A stretch of DNA of 64,000 bases, from assembly GCA_964017045.1 (NCBI GenBank), contig OZ024799.1:34911736-34975735 (forward strand). The letters are read 5' to 3'. A program made the position numbers and the translations under genes. Shown piece after piece: positions 32,901-45,800 of the stretch (the stretch's first letter is position 1; the number at the start of each line of letters is the position of its first letter). The DNA is from Omphiscola glabra. Its lineage: Eukaryota > Mollusca > Gastropoda > Lymnaeidae. Below the pieces are notes generated by a model. That model made no database searches, had not been told where the DNA came from, and saw only the letters and a program-made list of their open reading frames with translations.

Positions 32901-33450
32901 TTGTAACCTGTCCTTGAACATCACTTATGTCTTACATGCAGTTACCCATGTCCCTTTCTTTATAACCATTTTGAGCATTACAAAACATTGGATTTATTGG
33001 ACTGAATAAAAGTTGATTTGTATTGTACTCTTACATCCATGTACAACTAGTGCACTCTAAAGGGTTACACAAACTTTTTATTTTTGTCATGTTTTGATAT
33101 AGCTTTTTTGTCCCCTTCACATTTATTTGATGTAAATTTTACTTTCAGTAACTCTAGACCTGAAAAATTTGAGACAATAACATGTTATGTAACTAAGTCT
33201 TGTGATTACTTGCATTACTCATATTGTATGAGAAAGAAAAAAAAAAGTTGTACAGATCTGAAAAGTTTTGAATAGTTTGAAAGTAGTTAGGGATTATGTC
33301 AGCATATTGATATCATAATTCAAACAAGTGTATGTTGTTACCAAGTTTGTTGAAAATAGATTATAAATATGTTCATACATATGTATGTAAATTTTAAGTA
33401 TACAAAAAAAAACATATAACAAATAAAAGAACTGTTTGCTTTAATTTGTC
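29993..33450 (+). other. srGAP: srGAP 3' UTR and following AT-rich DNA
   Basis: No ORF of interest. AATAAA words occur at several places (30250 and 33422 among them), so the mRNA end could lie anywhere from ~0.3 to ~3.4 kb after the stop. A short 9-bp array sits at 30357-30408. Confidence 0.45.
30357..30408. repeat. 9-bp tandem repeat
   Basis: Five to six copies of ACTACGGTA immediately downstream of the srGAP stop region. Confidence 0.95.
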
Positions 33451-35846
33451 TTGTTTCTTTTTGTGCCTAAGTCCACTTTTTAATTTTATCCTTTGTGGTT
33501 GTGTTGTATTACAGTGTGATGGTTTGTCTTGATTTAACCACTTTGCATAATTTATTGGAATACCTTAGCATTTTATACATTCTACCAGTACTGACAGAGT
33601 TTCTAAGCGCTGAAGGGGAAATAAATTAATGCTGCGTATAATTTGATATTTAAGATTTATTATATTTTCCCTTTTCTTATTCTTCCTTCCTCTTCTACAT
33701 AGCAAAGTGTTGCTAGGAGGTAGAGTTTGCGATCTGTCGCAAGGTGTGAGGCCCCGCTGGGGAGTGTTGTAGACTTAAGGTTATTCTTAGACATGCTCCA
33801 CATGTGGAACTCACATTGGTACCGCGATTAGATGTGGTACTTACATTGGTACTACAGATTTCAACCTTTACATCTATTTTTATAGGAGGAATATACCTTA
33901 TATCTGCAAACATATCCTTGTCTGAAGTATATATATATACTGGATATAAAAGTATAAATTATGCGTACAGGTACTGTGTACTGTACCTAATAAGTTACTA
34001 ACAAAAATGTTAGATTCATTCAAAAAACTTGAAAGTTTAAGTACCAGTATTAATTATTATTATATGTTGTCTTATATAGCGCGGTACCCCAGCCTAGGGC
34101 AAATTATTAATAGTAAATTTATTGAATTGCCTTTAATTTCAAACCAAAGCCTAAAACTATAAGTACAAAAGTTTTAATGAATCTATGCAAAGTGCATGGT
34201 GTGTGAATGTTTTCTAGAACTCAGTGGCTATTAACTAATGAAATGTTAATAGTCGCGTTTTTGGCGATGAAGACAGCCAGTATGTAGACATGAGCATCTA
34301 GTAGAAGGTTTCTATATCTCCAGGAAAAAGGGGAAGGGGGGGGGGTTGAAGGGGAAAGACAAGTGCCCCCCCCCCCCCCCCCCCCCCCCCCCGAAGCAAA
34401 AAAAAAACAAATTGCCATTTTTTAAAAACAATTTGAAATGAACATTAGCTGGTGTCGTTAACCGATTATTACAATTAGTGGAATCTATGAAATATCGCTA
34501 GGCTCAGTATATTTGATGATCCATATATTTAAGGCTTATAGTATTCGCTCTTAAATGTAGTACTGACTGCTTGAGTCTTCCTTCCTATTGTTCGTATACA
34601 TTTAAAGCGCTATTTTTTTATTTATTTATTATTTGCAACTTCACAAGTTTAAAGACTGTATGACACTGTATTAAAATACATTTACATACCTATAAAGGTC
34701 TGCAATTTTAATAATAGTTCGTCAAGTATTAAACATGTGCAATCTGTTTTCAAATTATAGTTCATCGTAAAAGCATGACTAAAAAATTAGGCATCATTAT
34801 ACTTTTTTTTTCTTTCTAATTTAGTATTTAAAGAAAAGGACGCAAAGAAATAGCGCACATTTCATAAATTATTATTAAATCAAAAGTGTTTTTCTTTTCT
34901 TTAAATGTGTTACCCTTGTTACAAAGATTTTTTAATTTTTTTTTAAAAATACTTAACCTATACTATATTATTATTAACTTCCCAACTGCTCTTCTCTTTT
35001 TAATGTCAGAATAACAAACAAAGTGCCCCATTCACTCATTTTTATATTATTAATTTAATTTTATATGAGAATCCAGTAGAAAGCTAAGAATATTTTTTTT
35101 TGTGAACTAGCATTTCGATTATCATGCCAATTCCATTTTTGGTACGGTACGTATTTTTAAAAAAAAATTCTTATTCCTAATTCGTCAATTTAAACTTGAT
35201 TCAGTGGATTTAGGAAAAATATTTTAAAGTATGGCGATGATGCAATTGAAGAAAGTGATAGTAGTTTGAATTTCCAAATAAAAATTTCAATATACTGAAT
35301 ATTGGGAAATTTATACTTTATTTGCATACGAATTTCCTTTAGATAAAATCACATATTATTAATAAATACGTCTCATGTAAACAACTCTTGTCTTATTAAA
35401 ATAGTTTGGCGTTTATATGCAATTTATACAAAAAAATGACCAGTTTTCAAAACCCATAAAAATGTATATAGACCTTTCTTTTTGACTCTGGTAAAAATAG
35501 GAAATATTTAGAAAAGGTAGTCTAAGCATTATTAGTATAAGTAAGTTTTTTTGCTTTTTAGACTTAGTGATGGAATCCTTTATAATTGATTTTGTTTTGT
35601 TGAAAATTGATTTATTAATAATGTAGCGATATTAGCGATCCCTAAAAAAATGTAAATATAAAATAAAAGCCACATTACTATTTTTAGTTAAATAGTTATT
35701 TTATGTTTTAAAATTATTATTTTGGCATAACACATGCAGGTCAAGCAATTTCCGTTTTGCCAACCCTGCATGGAAAGATAATTAAGAAAATATCCTCATC
35801 ACATCTTTAAGTCCCTAAAATATCAGAGGCACCTTTCAGTATAGGG
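33451..35846. other. intergenic AT-rich region
   Basis: No gene recognised. It has a G-run (about 34336-34345) and a long C-run (about 34367-34392), and a short fragment TTATATAGCGCGGTACCCCA near 34073 that looks like the 3' end of a repeat. Confidence 0.45.
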
Positions 35847-36022
35847 AAGTGGTTCTCAACCTTTCTAATGCCGCGACCCCTTTAATACTGTTCTTTATGT
35901 TGTGGCGACCCCCAACCACAAAATTATTTTTGTCGTTACTTCATAACTGTAGATTATGTGTTTTTCGATGGTCTTAGGCGACCCATGTGAAGGGGTCGCG
36001 ACCCACAGGTTGAGACAAGCTG
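35847..36022 (-). mobile_element. SPIN-like hAT MITE, copy 1
   Basis: 176 bp. The left end AGTGGTTCTCAACCTTTCTA and the right end, containing GGTCGCGACCCACAGGTTGA, are the two characteristic ends of the SPIN/URR1-type hAT family as I recall it. It is flanked by near-identical 8-bp target duplications GTATAGGG and GTATACGG. There is no coding capacity. Confidence 0.8.
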
Positions 36023-37475
36023 GTATACGGCATGCTGGGGGCACACGATGGGTCTAAGGTTAAGTGGAAACCTACATTTTTTAAATAGGATCTCTTCCGC
36101 TGCTCTCCAATTAAGTGTAAATTGTTGCAAAACTAAATTCAGATATGTGAATAAATGCATTCTTGTATTTTGATTTTATCAAATATTTTCTGGGGACTAT
36201 GATTTAAGGGGCAAGAATAAGCTTGGGCAAAAGCGTACCCTCAAGGGTGACACAACTAGAGTGAAAATGTTTTACGTCCCGCTGGTGCGGAATTAAAGAT
36301 GTCTTTGGTCATTATTATGGCTAATTTTGGCGCTTCCCACCCGAAAGTTTGAAATGCCGCCTCAAAATTTTCTGAAAGAAACAACAAATTCAAGTATGCG
36401 CCAAAATAATGCACACCTGCACCCCCTTCCTCACGCTGATCAATGGTACAGTATGGGGTTGATTATAAGCTTATGCCTAATGATTACCCTGGGGCACATC
36501 ACAAACAGAGTGAATTCAGTTTATATCAGGCATTGGGCTAAATTATGCCTCCCACAAAACTTTAAAAATGGTCAACCCTGTTCGAAAGGTATACTGAAAC
36601 ATCGACTTCAAGTTTACTTAAAAATGCACCTCTTGATTTTGAAATAATAAGATTTTATGGGGAGAAGGCTCCCCAAACCCCTCCACCACTCAAGATTCAT
36701 CGGCGCCATCGATTTCCACCCTACTTCTTGATGAAAATGATCGCCGATTTTGTTATCGATAAATACACTGGATAGTGGCGTAGCTACTATTAGAGCTGCC
36801 ATTAGCGGCCAAATATTGTTGCCATCCCCCTTTCACGATACAAACTCTGCAGTTGGCCAAATATTGTTGCCATCCCCCTTTCACGATACAAACTCTGCAG
36901 TTGTCCAAAAATGCCACACCAGCATATAAAGAAAAAGCGACACCTGGGTGGACCACTCCATCCGCCTTATTTCGACGCCACTAGCAGGGTTGCATGTCGG
37001 GGGACAAGATTCATTTTTACGCCCCCTCCCCTCCAACTCTGAAACCCATTATTTTCAATCAGTCCATTATCCCCCCCCCCCACCCAAGTCTGGCGCACCG
37101 GGACGTATGTCCCACCTGTCACCCCTTAGCTACGCCTTTGGCCACTGGTAACTGGCACTGCCTCCGCACCGGGGGGGGGGGGGGGATTTCTGAAATAAAC
37201 ACTGCTAGTATGAAGTGGATATGAGCGTAGACGACAAATTCACATAAGCCTCACAGTAACTCTCACTTTTTTCTCAAGAGCAACACTGCTTACAATTACA
37301 AACCTTTTTTTCTCAACTTGAGGCAAATAACTGTAAATCAGATTCTTCATCATTATCAATTCAAAATTTATTAACATGAAGTTGTAATAAGTTATTAAAA
37401 AACATTTGCTTGCTCCAAGATTGTTGAGTGGATGCCATTTATACATGTGCCCCCCCCCCCCCTTCCCTTCCTTTT
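36023..37475. other. intergenic region with repeat fragments
   Basis: Contains a tandem 48-bp duplication (about 36806-36904), a C-rich patch (37070-37085) and G-run (37171-37187). AGTGGCGTAGCTA (36776) and the opposite-strand TAGCTACGCCTTTGGCCACT (37127) look like the ends of an unclassified repeat. No gene. Confidence 0.45.
36806..36904. repeat. 48-bp tandem duplication
   Basis: Two nearly exact adjacent copies of a block starting GGCCAAATATTGTTGCCATC. Confidence 0.9.
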
Positions 37476-37789
37476 CAGAGTTTCCCAAACTTTTCTATGT
37501 TTTGCAAATAGTCTAAGTCTCTTTAAACCCACCCCCCTCCCCCCAAATTTTGCACTTCCTACAAAATCAATGCTGGTAATGCATATTTAAAATAAGAAAA
37601 ATGAATGGACTTCTTCCAATTGTAATTGATTACAAAGAGACCTTCATAATTTTGAAAATGAACTTGTGACTTATGACTAAGTTTTAAATCAGAACTAAAA
37701 TCAACTTTAAACAAAATTAATCATTTTTTTCTTCTTTCTAGAACCTCCTTAATTACATGCTTCCTCATGCCCCAGGTTGGGAAACCCTG
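37476..37789. mobile_element. possible hAT-like MITE (CAGRGTTTCCCAA ends)
   Basis: Left end CAGAGTTTCCCAAACTTTT; the right end read in reverse is CAGGGTTTCCCAACCTGGGG. 314 bp, no coding capacity. I could not find a convincing 8-bp target duplication, which lowers confidence. Confidence 0.5.
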
Positions 37790-38434
37790 CCTTAGAAGGA
37801 AACATGTCTATGAAACACCTATAAAATTAGGTGCTATTTGGTTAAAAAAAATTTGTATAATTTTATAATGGTATATACAACATCTGTAACGACATTTACA
37901 AAGAAATTCACAGTGTACCACATCAATGTAAAATGATTCCTAACTTCTGTCACCACCACCTGCTTAGGAATATAGCAATAGGACTATAACCTATAATCAA
38001 TGTATGGTAGAATTTGATTATATGGTAGAATTTACGTTTTCTGTTAGTAAACAAAATAGTACTTTTATAAAAAATAAGTTGATTATATTTCTTAGTCTTA
38101 GTTCACTGGATTGCAACTCAATAAAAATCAAATGTTAAACTTCAAGTTATTTTTTTTTTTTTTTTTACATATTGAATTTTCAGTTTGAAATCAACACAAG
38201 CAGCTAGAATTTAAAATTTAGTAAATTAATTATGAAAGAACTTGCCCATTGATTGAGATTGGTGGCTATTTCAACTCTATGAGTGGAAGCCCCAAAGATT
38301 GGACTTGAGAAATGGATCAATGCCACACCCATAGTTTGTATTGCAAAAATACTACAGCCAGTCAACCGAGGAAAGCATTTACAAGTTAATTATGATCCAA
38401 ATCATCAGTTTGAGCCAGGTTAAGAAAGAAGAAT

Positions 38435-38570
38435 TCACACTAGGACCCTGACTTTATAACCTGATGTTGGCAAACTTGCTTGATGGGGGGTCTTGACTTT
38501 ATAACCTGATGTTGGCAAACTTGCTTGATGGGGGTCTTGACTTTATAACCTGATGTTGGCAAACTTGTTT
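38435..38570. repeat. ~44-bp tandem repeat (3 copies) ending at a G-run
   Basis: Three copies of a block containing CTTTATAACCTGATGTTGGC; the last copy runs into a G-run of about 19 bases at 38575-38597. Confidence 0.9.
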
Positions 38571-39439
38571 GATTTGGGGGGGGGGGGGGGGGGGGCATTT
38601 AAAAATATACCAAATCCACCCTGTACGATGCTGAAAGGATTTCAGACACCTATAGGTGCTGGAGGGAGAAGCCATCTGATCCCTGTTCAATTTAAGGTGG
38701 CAATCCACTTCAGGGTGGAACAGATTGAGGATCAAGGCCTCCACTTTGAAAATCATCCATAGCATGCAATTGCATATTTGTTCTTTAGCAAAAAAGATAC
38801 CGGTATATTTTCATTATATAAATAAAAAGATTAATTTATGAGCTGTTTAAGCATTGATAGACCTTCCTAGCTGCTTTTCAAATCTTCTACTTCTAATTTA
38901 AATATTAGAAAGCTTGTAAGAATTTTTAAAAAATGACGAGAATAAACAAACAAAAAAGAAAGGTAGAAAATTTATCCAAACTGTAACTTATCAAAGTCCG
39001 TTGGGATCCTACCCTACAGCAAATCATGTATAGAAATAAGCTGGAAACCATACAAAAAAAGGCAGTTGAGATTTGATAGGCCATTGGTTGTTACCCGAAC
39101 AAGAAGTGCAAGCACTAGAGTGACACAAAAAGACAGCCTTTCTCACAAAGGTTCTTTGATAAATAATAGTTGACATAAACACTGCAATGATCACACTTTG
39201 TCCAGTAATCCACATTTACGAGAAATGTGGGAAAAAAATCACAAAAAAGAAGTATTTATTATTAGAGGACTTTGGTATAAAAAGTCTTTAATTGGTAGAC
39301 AGGACTTTGTATAAAATGTCTTTATTTGGTAGACCTACTGCTTTCCATTTCTTATGGACAAAAAAACAACTAAAAATATTGTAGAGTCATTTTATAACAA
39401 ACTATTTTAGCATCAAGCAATTAAGGTTTTTGTAGTAAA

Positions 39440-39568
39440 GAGGTCGAACACTAACACTAGTCGATTAACTGACTAACACTAGTCAATTAACTGACTAACA
39501 CTAGTCGATTAACTGACTAACACTAGTCGATTACCTGACTAACACTAGTCGATTAACTGGCTAACACA
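39440..39568. repeat. 22-bp tandem repeat (~6 copies)
   Basis: Units CTAACACTAGTCGATTAACT plus GA, with one or two substitutions per copy. Confidence 0.93.
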
Positions 39569-40299
39569 TCCTGTACAAAGTAGTGAGAGTGATTGGATCA
39601 TCTGGTAACTCATTTATAATAAATATATATAACTCTGTATAGGTCAAATCCATTCTTTTCTCTTTCCAATATTTTCTAGAACTGCATAACGGTGCAGTGC
39701 CAGTTTTACAAACAAATGAGTAATTACAATCCACCTCTTGAAATTGGATAATTGTTGTGGTCCATCAAAAAAAATATGTGGCTTTACATATGGCAGATCA
39801 TGACATAAAATTAAGCAACAAATCAAGAGTGAAATAAACACTATTTCTGTCATATGAAATCAATACATTAACACTGTCAAAAGAAATCTGAACAAGTCAA
39901 TACACATTTGTGACTGAATAACTGATAAAATATTTTATCCTTGAATTACTTGGATTCCTTTCAATATGAATCATCATATCCCAATAAAAGTAAATGCAAC
40001 CTTTGATCAAATTCAAGAGGATAATAAATAAATGTAGAAGAAATGCATATTTTCATTCGTCTTTTCAATCATTAGTGTTTCATATTCAGTAGATTTGCAA
40101 GCAGTTTAACAAACTTTTTTCAAGATTTTTGTCTGACAATTTTCAAATCACTTCTTAGTTCTACATGATGCATCTCAAGTTTTCACTAGTCTGATATTGT
40201 CCTTATGAACAAGCTAATGAATTTATTAAATCCTTTGTTTTTCTCTACTCTTTGTGGTTCATCAACACGCACAATATGCACAAAGAATAAAGTGACCAT

Positions 40300-40598
40300 C
40301 CAGTTGTGAGGTGCTTTTATTTATGTAAATAGTGAAAGAAATAATGTTACGTAAATTAAATATAAATTTCTAAATACAGGTATTTATAGAAATAAATAAA
40401 TAATATATACAGGCTAAATCATAGATGACGATCTTCCGATTTAATGTTTTTTAAATTTAAATGTATCACTGTTGGACTAAATTATAGTTAATATTGTCTA
40501 CTATCACAAACGACTTTTTGCTATAGTTAATATTGTCTACTATCACAAACGACTTTTTGCTATAGTTAATATTGTCTACTATCACAAACGACTTTTTG
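40300..40598 (-). other. 3' UTR of the zinc-finger gene
   Basis: Downstream of the stop on the minus strand. An AATAAA signal is present on the minus strand at about 40321-40316. A 39-bp triplication occupies the first ~120 bases after the stop. Confidence 0.5.
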
Positions 40599-40603
40599 CT
40601 AAC
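40480..40603. repeat. 39-bp triplication touching the stop codon
   Basis: Three adjacent 39-bp units containing AATATTGTCTACTATCACAA. The outermost copy overlaps the TAG stop of the minus-strand gene, so each unit carries a copy of the stop-adjacent sequence TAGCAAAAAGTCG (minus strand). Confidence 0.92.
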
Positions 40604-42838
40604 TGTTTAGGAAGCAATTACATACTTTTTTACACGTAACTGCTCTCTGCAATGGCTTTCGTGAGCTTGCTATTTGAGCTTCATAAGTATCTTGAAATAA
40701 ACCTCGTTTGGCACGCTTGTGATCCAGCAAAGCCTTATGTTGAAATGTGCTCTCCTTTGAGCTGTTTATGTTGAAAAGATACCGTCTGTCCTGATCCTCC
40801 ACATTTTCCACTTTATTTCCCGAATTAACAGTCTGGCCATTTCTGGTTAATATAACTAATGGTATAACAGGCAAGGATGCTGCATGAGCTATTGAAGGAC
40901 AGTAAATGTTGGGCTCAAGACAGATTACTTTCCTGGAAAAAGTTGTGCCAGGAATACAACTTTCCCTTAAAACTAATGGGTCTGAATCCCTACAAGAAAG
41001 TGTTGCTTTATTCACAGGCCTTTCAGGAAACATTGCTTCCTTCTTTGTTTGAAGATTCATGTGTAAATTATGAATGCGAGGCCTACCCCTTTTTTTAATG
41101 ACCATACCACCTGACATCACCTGCCGTTTGTTCAAAAGTTTTTGCGATTCCATGGCCCCAAAGTCATACTTCAAAGAATTTAAGCTGGAAGAATAAAAAA
41201 TACTCTCATCCCTTTTGAAAGCTGTATCCTCACCAGTTTTAGAATTCACACAATTTACATAGCCCTTAATTGGGCTAGTAATTTTTTCCACTATTTTTTT
41301 CCCTTCATCTGTCTCACGTACGCAAACATGGTAGAGTCCCGATTGATAAAATACCCTCCTGGAACTTTTTTTAAGTAAAGGACTTTCTGCGTTAGAAGAC
41401 CCCGAGTTGGACGACGGACTGCTGGATGGACGAAAATGCTGTTCAGCTCCTGTTGGATGACCAAATGGTTGTACTTCCCCAACAATACTACGTTCTGTTT
41501 TAGTTGTTTTTAGCAGTGGTGATAAATCATAGTCCACCTTCAAGTTTGTTATGTCAGGAAGAAAGCTCACCTTGTGAGGTGAGTCGTTGCCTGAAGAAGA
41601 CAAATTTCTTCTAAGGATGGGTGAGTAAGGCTGGGATTTCTTAGTCAGCATGTTTTCTCTCTCTGACTCACTCTCACTGCAGCTGGTGTCTGACAACAGA
41701 CTTTGATACACGGCCCTGCGGTTGGTGGTCAGTTCAGCCAGTGTTTCTTCGGAAACATAATTAGACATAGACAATCTGGTATACTTTAAGACTGCAGCAT
41801 TCTCACTCGTGCGCAACCCAAGGACATGGCTTACATCAGGCGATGAAAATGAAAGACCGCTGGGGAAAATGGCGGGGCTGCTTGAGCCAGGTGGGACTCT
41901 AGTCCTAGTCCAGAAGGCGATCTCTTCACTTGTTAATGGTTTTAAGTTTACAGTAAGTCGATTTTGAGAGGCTGTCCACAGTTTAAGATCAGCTTTAGTT
42001 AAGCGCGTCAGGTTCACTTTGCATGGTTTCATTTGTTTCAACAAAATCCTACTTTTCTTGTCGAGCCCTGTGTTCACTTGTCGCATGAATTCCCTTATCT
42101 CCCTTTTAGTAAACTTGTACTGATGAATGTAGGAGACCCACCGTTTGCAACGAAATGTCACAGGATATCGAAGAGGTCTGTCCCGCAGTTTGAAACTTGT
42201 TAAATCCTTTTTCTGCAACAAAGTCTGACAGTGGCTCTCAACATCCGACAATATATGGAGACTGGGGTCACCTTTAACATGCTTTCGAGTCAGCAGACCC
42301 AATGGAGATGTGAGGTCAATGTTGTAAAGGGATTTGGTGCCAGACAGATTCATCCTTGACTTTAGTAACGCTTGCCCCTTGTCATCCTCTTTGGTTTTCT
42401 GAGAGTTCCATGACAGCGCCCGGCACACAGTTGCTGCTTTTGGACTTGCATTTTCACCTGCATCCCGGCTCAGGTGGGATAGAAGACATTTTGGAGACCA
42501 GGTGATGGTCGGTGTTTGAGGGATGATGTCTTCCAAGTCTATGTTTTCACACTCTGTGTTTCTACGAGGCCTTTCAATGCCCAATGCACTTTTTGTGGGC
42601 AGGAGACCCAAGGATGACATAAAATTCTTCTTGGATTCCTTGACATAATGAAACGGAATGCTCTCTTTTAATGTTTCTGTGCAAGGCAGCTGTCTCACAG
42701 AATGTGAATTTGGTGGCTTGTGTTTGTCACACACTAACTGATGTGTGTGGAGGACTTTTCTAGATTTGAACTCTCTTGAGCAGAAGAAACAAATGTAAAC
42801 ATCTATAAAACAGCTTGGTGGTTGTAAAAAGCTTGGGG
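40599..42838 (-). CDS. zinc-finger/AT-hook gene, terminal coding exon
   Basis: Acceptor (minus strand) TTTTTTTCCATTTTCAG; the exon opens with two bases that complete the GCC codon split from the previous exon. It encodes DVYICFFCSREFKSRKVLHT (second finger), the duplicated block KVNLTRLTKADLKLWTAS / LTVNLKPLTSEEIAFWTRT, and VIKKRGRPRIHN (AT-hook), ending NCFLNS and TAG. The open frame of over 2.2 kb in AT-rich DNA is strong evidence of coding. Confidence 0.93.
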
Positions 42839-45800
42839 CTGAAAATGGAAAAAAACATAAAATTTGTAACGCTATTATTGTAATAAACTAATTATGTTTC
42901 ATTTTACACGTGTAAGGTTAACGTATAAGAAATCTATATTTAACATCAACTTGTCACTTTGAAGGCCTAATGGAAAACATTTTCTGCTTGTTAATATTAT
43001 TATATGAAAATATGAAAGAAGGGGGAGGAATCCTTTGTATTCCACATACATAAATGCACACTCCCTGCATCCTGACATACATTTCTGAACACTCCTCATT
43101 CATATCAATCCTTAAACATATCTGTACACAGCTTATATTTTATTTAAAATAAGCAGCCCTCCCACACATTTTGAAGTTTGAACTTTATGGACAGTATAGC
43201 AGTGTTTCCAAACCTGGGGCTTAAAGAATGGGCTTGCAGCCCACAGGGAGGTTATTTAAAATAATACAAACAGCTAAAGCCACACTAACATAAAAGCAGG
43301 AACAACCCGCCCGATAAACATAGATAAATCTATTACACTAAACACTATCCCTAAATCTATTAATAAAACCCAACATTTAATCAGTCTCCAACTGTTGGCG
43401 GAATACAGGCAACACATTGGGCAGTGCAGGCAACAAAAATGGGCAGTGCAGACAAAACGCCAAGTTCCACAAACATGTGTACACAGAAACATTGCTTGAA
43501 ACTTTATTTAGAGTAATAATACAAACCCTAAAAGATCAAACCAAATTATCAAGGTCCTACTAAATTGAGACTAACTTAAACTTAAAGATTTAACTAAAAG
43601 AAATTAAATAGTACTATGCTATAATCCCTTCCCATACTCTCCCACCATCCCCTCCCATCTCCTTTTCCCCATCCCCTGACACGTTTTTTAAATATAGTTT
43701 TTTGTAAATAATTATTTAAAGTTATATGTATGTAAATAAAACGGCGTCACAGACTCTGGACAGTGTCTACGCTCAAAATGTCATCTTTTCTTTATAGAAA
43801 AGAAACGGCAAACAAGGACACGGAAAAATCAGATGGGAGAAAGCCATCATCGTGTTCATTTTTCATATCTTCTGTTTTGTTTTTCTCTTGCTTGCCATTT
43901 CACTCCATGCCACTTATCATCCAAATCATCTCCACATTTCACTCCACAGGGCTTCACGCATTCCACTTTGATTAATAACATTTAATGTTTGTTTGTCCTA
44001 ACGCTGTCACTGTCCACATCACCAAAATTTTTTCCAAACAAAATAAAGATAAATTTAAAAAATCTCTTCTTTCCATTTCAATTATTTCCTACATAAAAAT
44101 AATACAAAAATTGTGTTAAATTGCTAAATGTAAAATAAAATTAAAGTAAAAATAAAATTAAACGCTACGTTAACGCAAAAGGGTGGCAGCGGAAGTCGAT
44201 GAGAGAAGTTTGAGGTTTCCGCTGCCACCCCCCTTTTGTTATTAAAAAGTAGGTTATTTTAAGAAAATGGGGGGAAAATATTGGCTCTTGAGATAGGGAT
44301 ATATTTACGCTTCAAAGGCCCATGTAGTTGGTCACCACACAATTCTACAACTATATGCCCATATCCCCTCCATCCAACAGGGAGAAATTCTCATTGCTTA
44401 AAAATGATCAGAACAGTTTTGTGAGGATACTTATGATGACCTTTTAAGACTGTTCCTTCACACCAAGATTAAATAGTTGACACAACTATAATTTTACAAG
44501 TATTAATCAACTAAAAATCAAAGAATATTGAATATGCCAACAGATGACATGACCACTAGGTAACAAAACAGGGAAAACTTTCCAATACAAATAGTTAGCA
44601 AAAACTTGCTGTGCTTTGAAAGTTAAAATTTGGTTGAATGTAGATTTAGCGCTTTTAATTAAAATGATTTTTTTTTTTAATACAAATAAAAGGACATGAA
44701 GATGCAAAATGTGGTTCTTTTAGATTTAAAATCTAATAAAAATGATTTAAACCAGACATGGAAAAAATTGAATTTTCTAGAAATTAATTAAATTTATGTT
44801 TTTTTCTACAGGAGGGGACATTGAACATTTTTGGTTGATTAGGTGGGGCATGAGTCGAAAAGGTTGGGAAACACTGCCATGTAATATATTACAACTCACC
44901 AAACGGACTCCCCTCCCCCTCTTACTATTTTAAATCTACCCGTGGAAAGATTCAGATCTTGGCAATTATTTATATTTACTTTCCAAACTCTTTGAAATTT
45001 ATTCTCCTATGTTTAGTTTACAAGGGTTTTGTAATGCTAAAGAACAGAGAGCTATTGCGCTTAAGTTAGCTAGTTAAGAAGAGGCCATCCATATGATAAT
45101 CAAGAAAACAATAGTTTTTTAAAAATCAAACTTCAACCACCCTCCCCACTGTTACTACCAAACTTTTTTGGATAACCCAGAACCCCCCTTAAATGTGTAT
45201 CTACATGTGAGATTTCTTTTCACCCCCATATTTTTTTTAATTATATAAAATCAGCTTAAGTATGGATAAAACCACATTAAAAATGTGTCCTCTCCAAAAT
45301 TTGTGCACTGCTTCGCCCCTCATATATGTACAGCAAAATATTACATATTTTAAAATTATTTATGGACTGAAATATCTTTGGAAAGATTTTGTCCAAATTA
45401 GTGTTAAATGAAGCAGAGCAGAATTTTGACTGAAAATAAATGAAGTGTGGCGTTTGTAAACACAAGGATCAAATCCTTTCAGTTTAGGACAGCGGTTCTC
45501 AACCTGTGGGTTGCGACCCATTCGGGGGTCGAACGACCCTTTCCCAGGGGTCGACTAAGACCATATGACAACTTATATACCACACAGTTATGAAGTAGCA
45601 ACGAAGATACTTCTGTTTTTGGCCGTTCGCCTCAACATGTGAAACTGTATTAAAGGGTTGCGGCATTAGGAAGGTTGAGAACCACTGGTTTAGGATATTT
45701 CAAGAATAATAAGAAAAAAAAAATACAACAAATGTAACAATTATTAACTCATTCCCGACGGATGCGACTAAATGCGTCCTTTGGGGGTTCCGAGGGATGC

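Noticed and set aside
36775..37150. MITE bounded by AGTGGCGTAGCTA-like ends
   Set aside because: The two ends differ by an insertion and no target duplication is visible; noted only in the regional entry.
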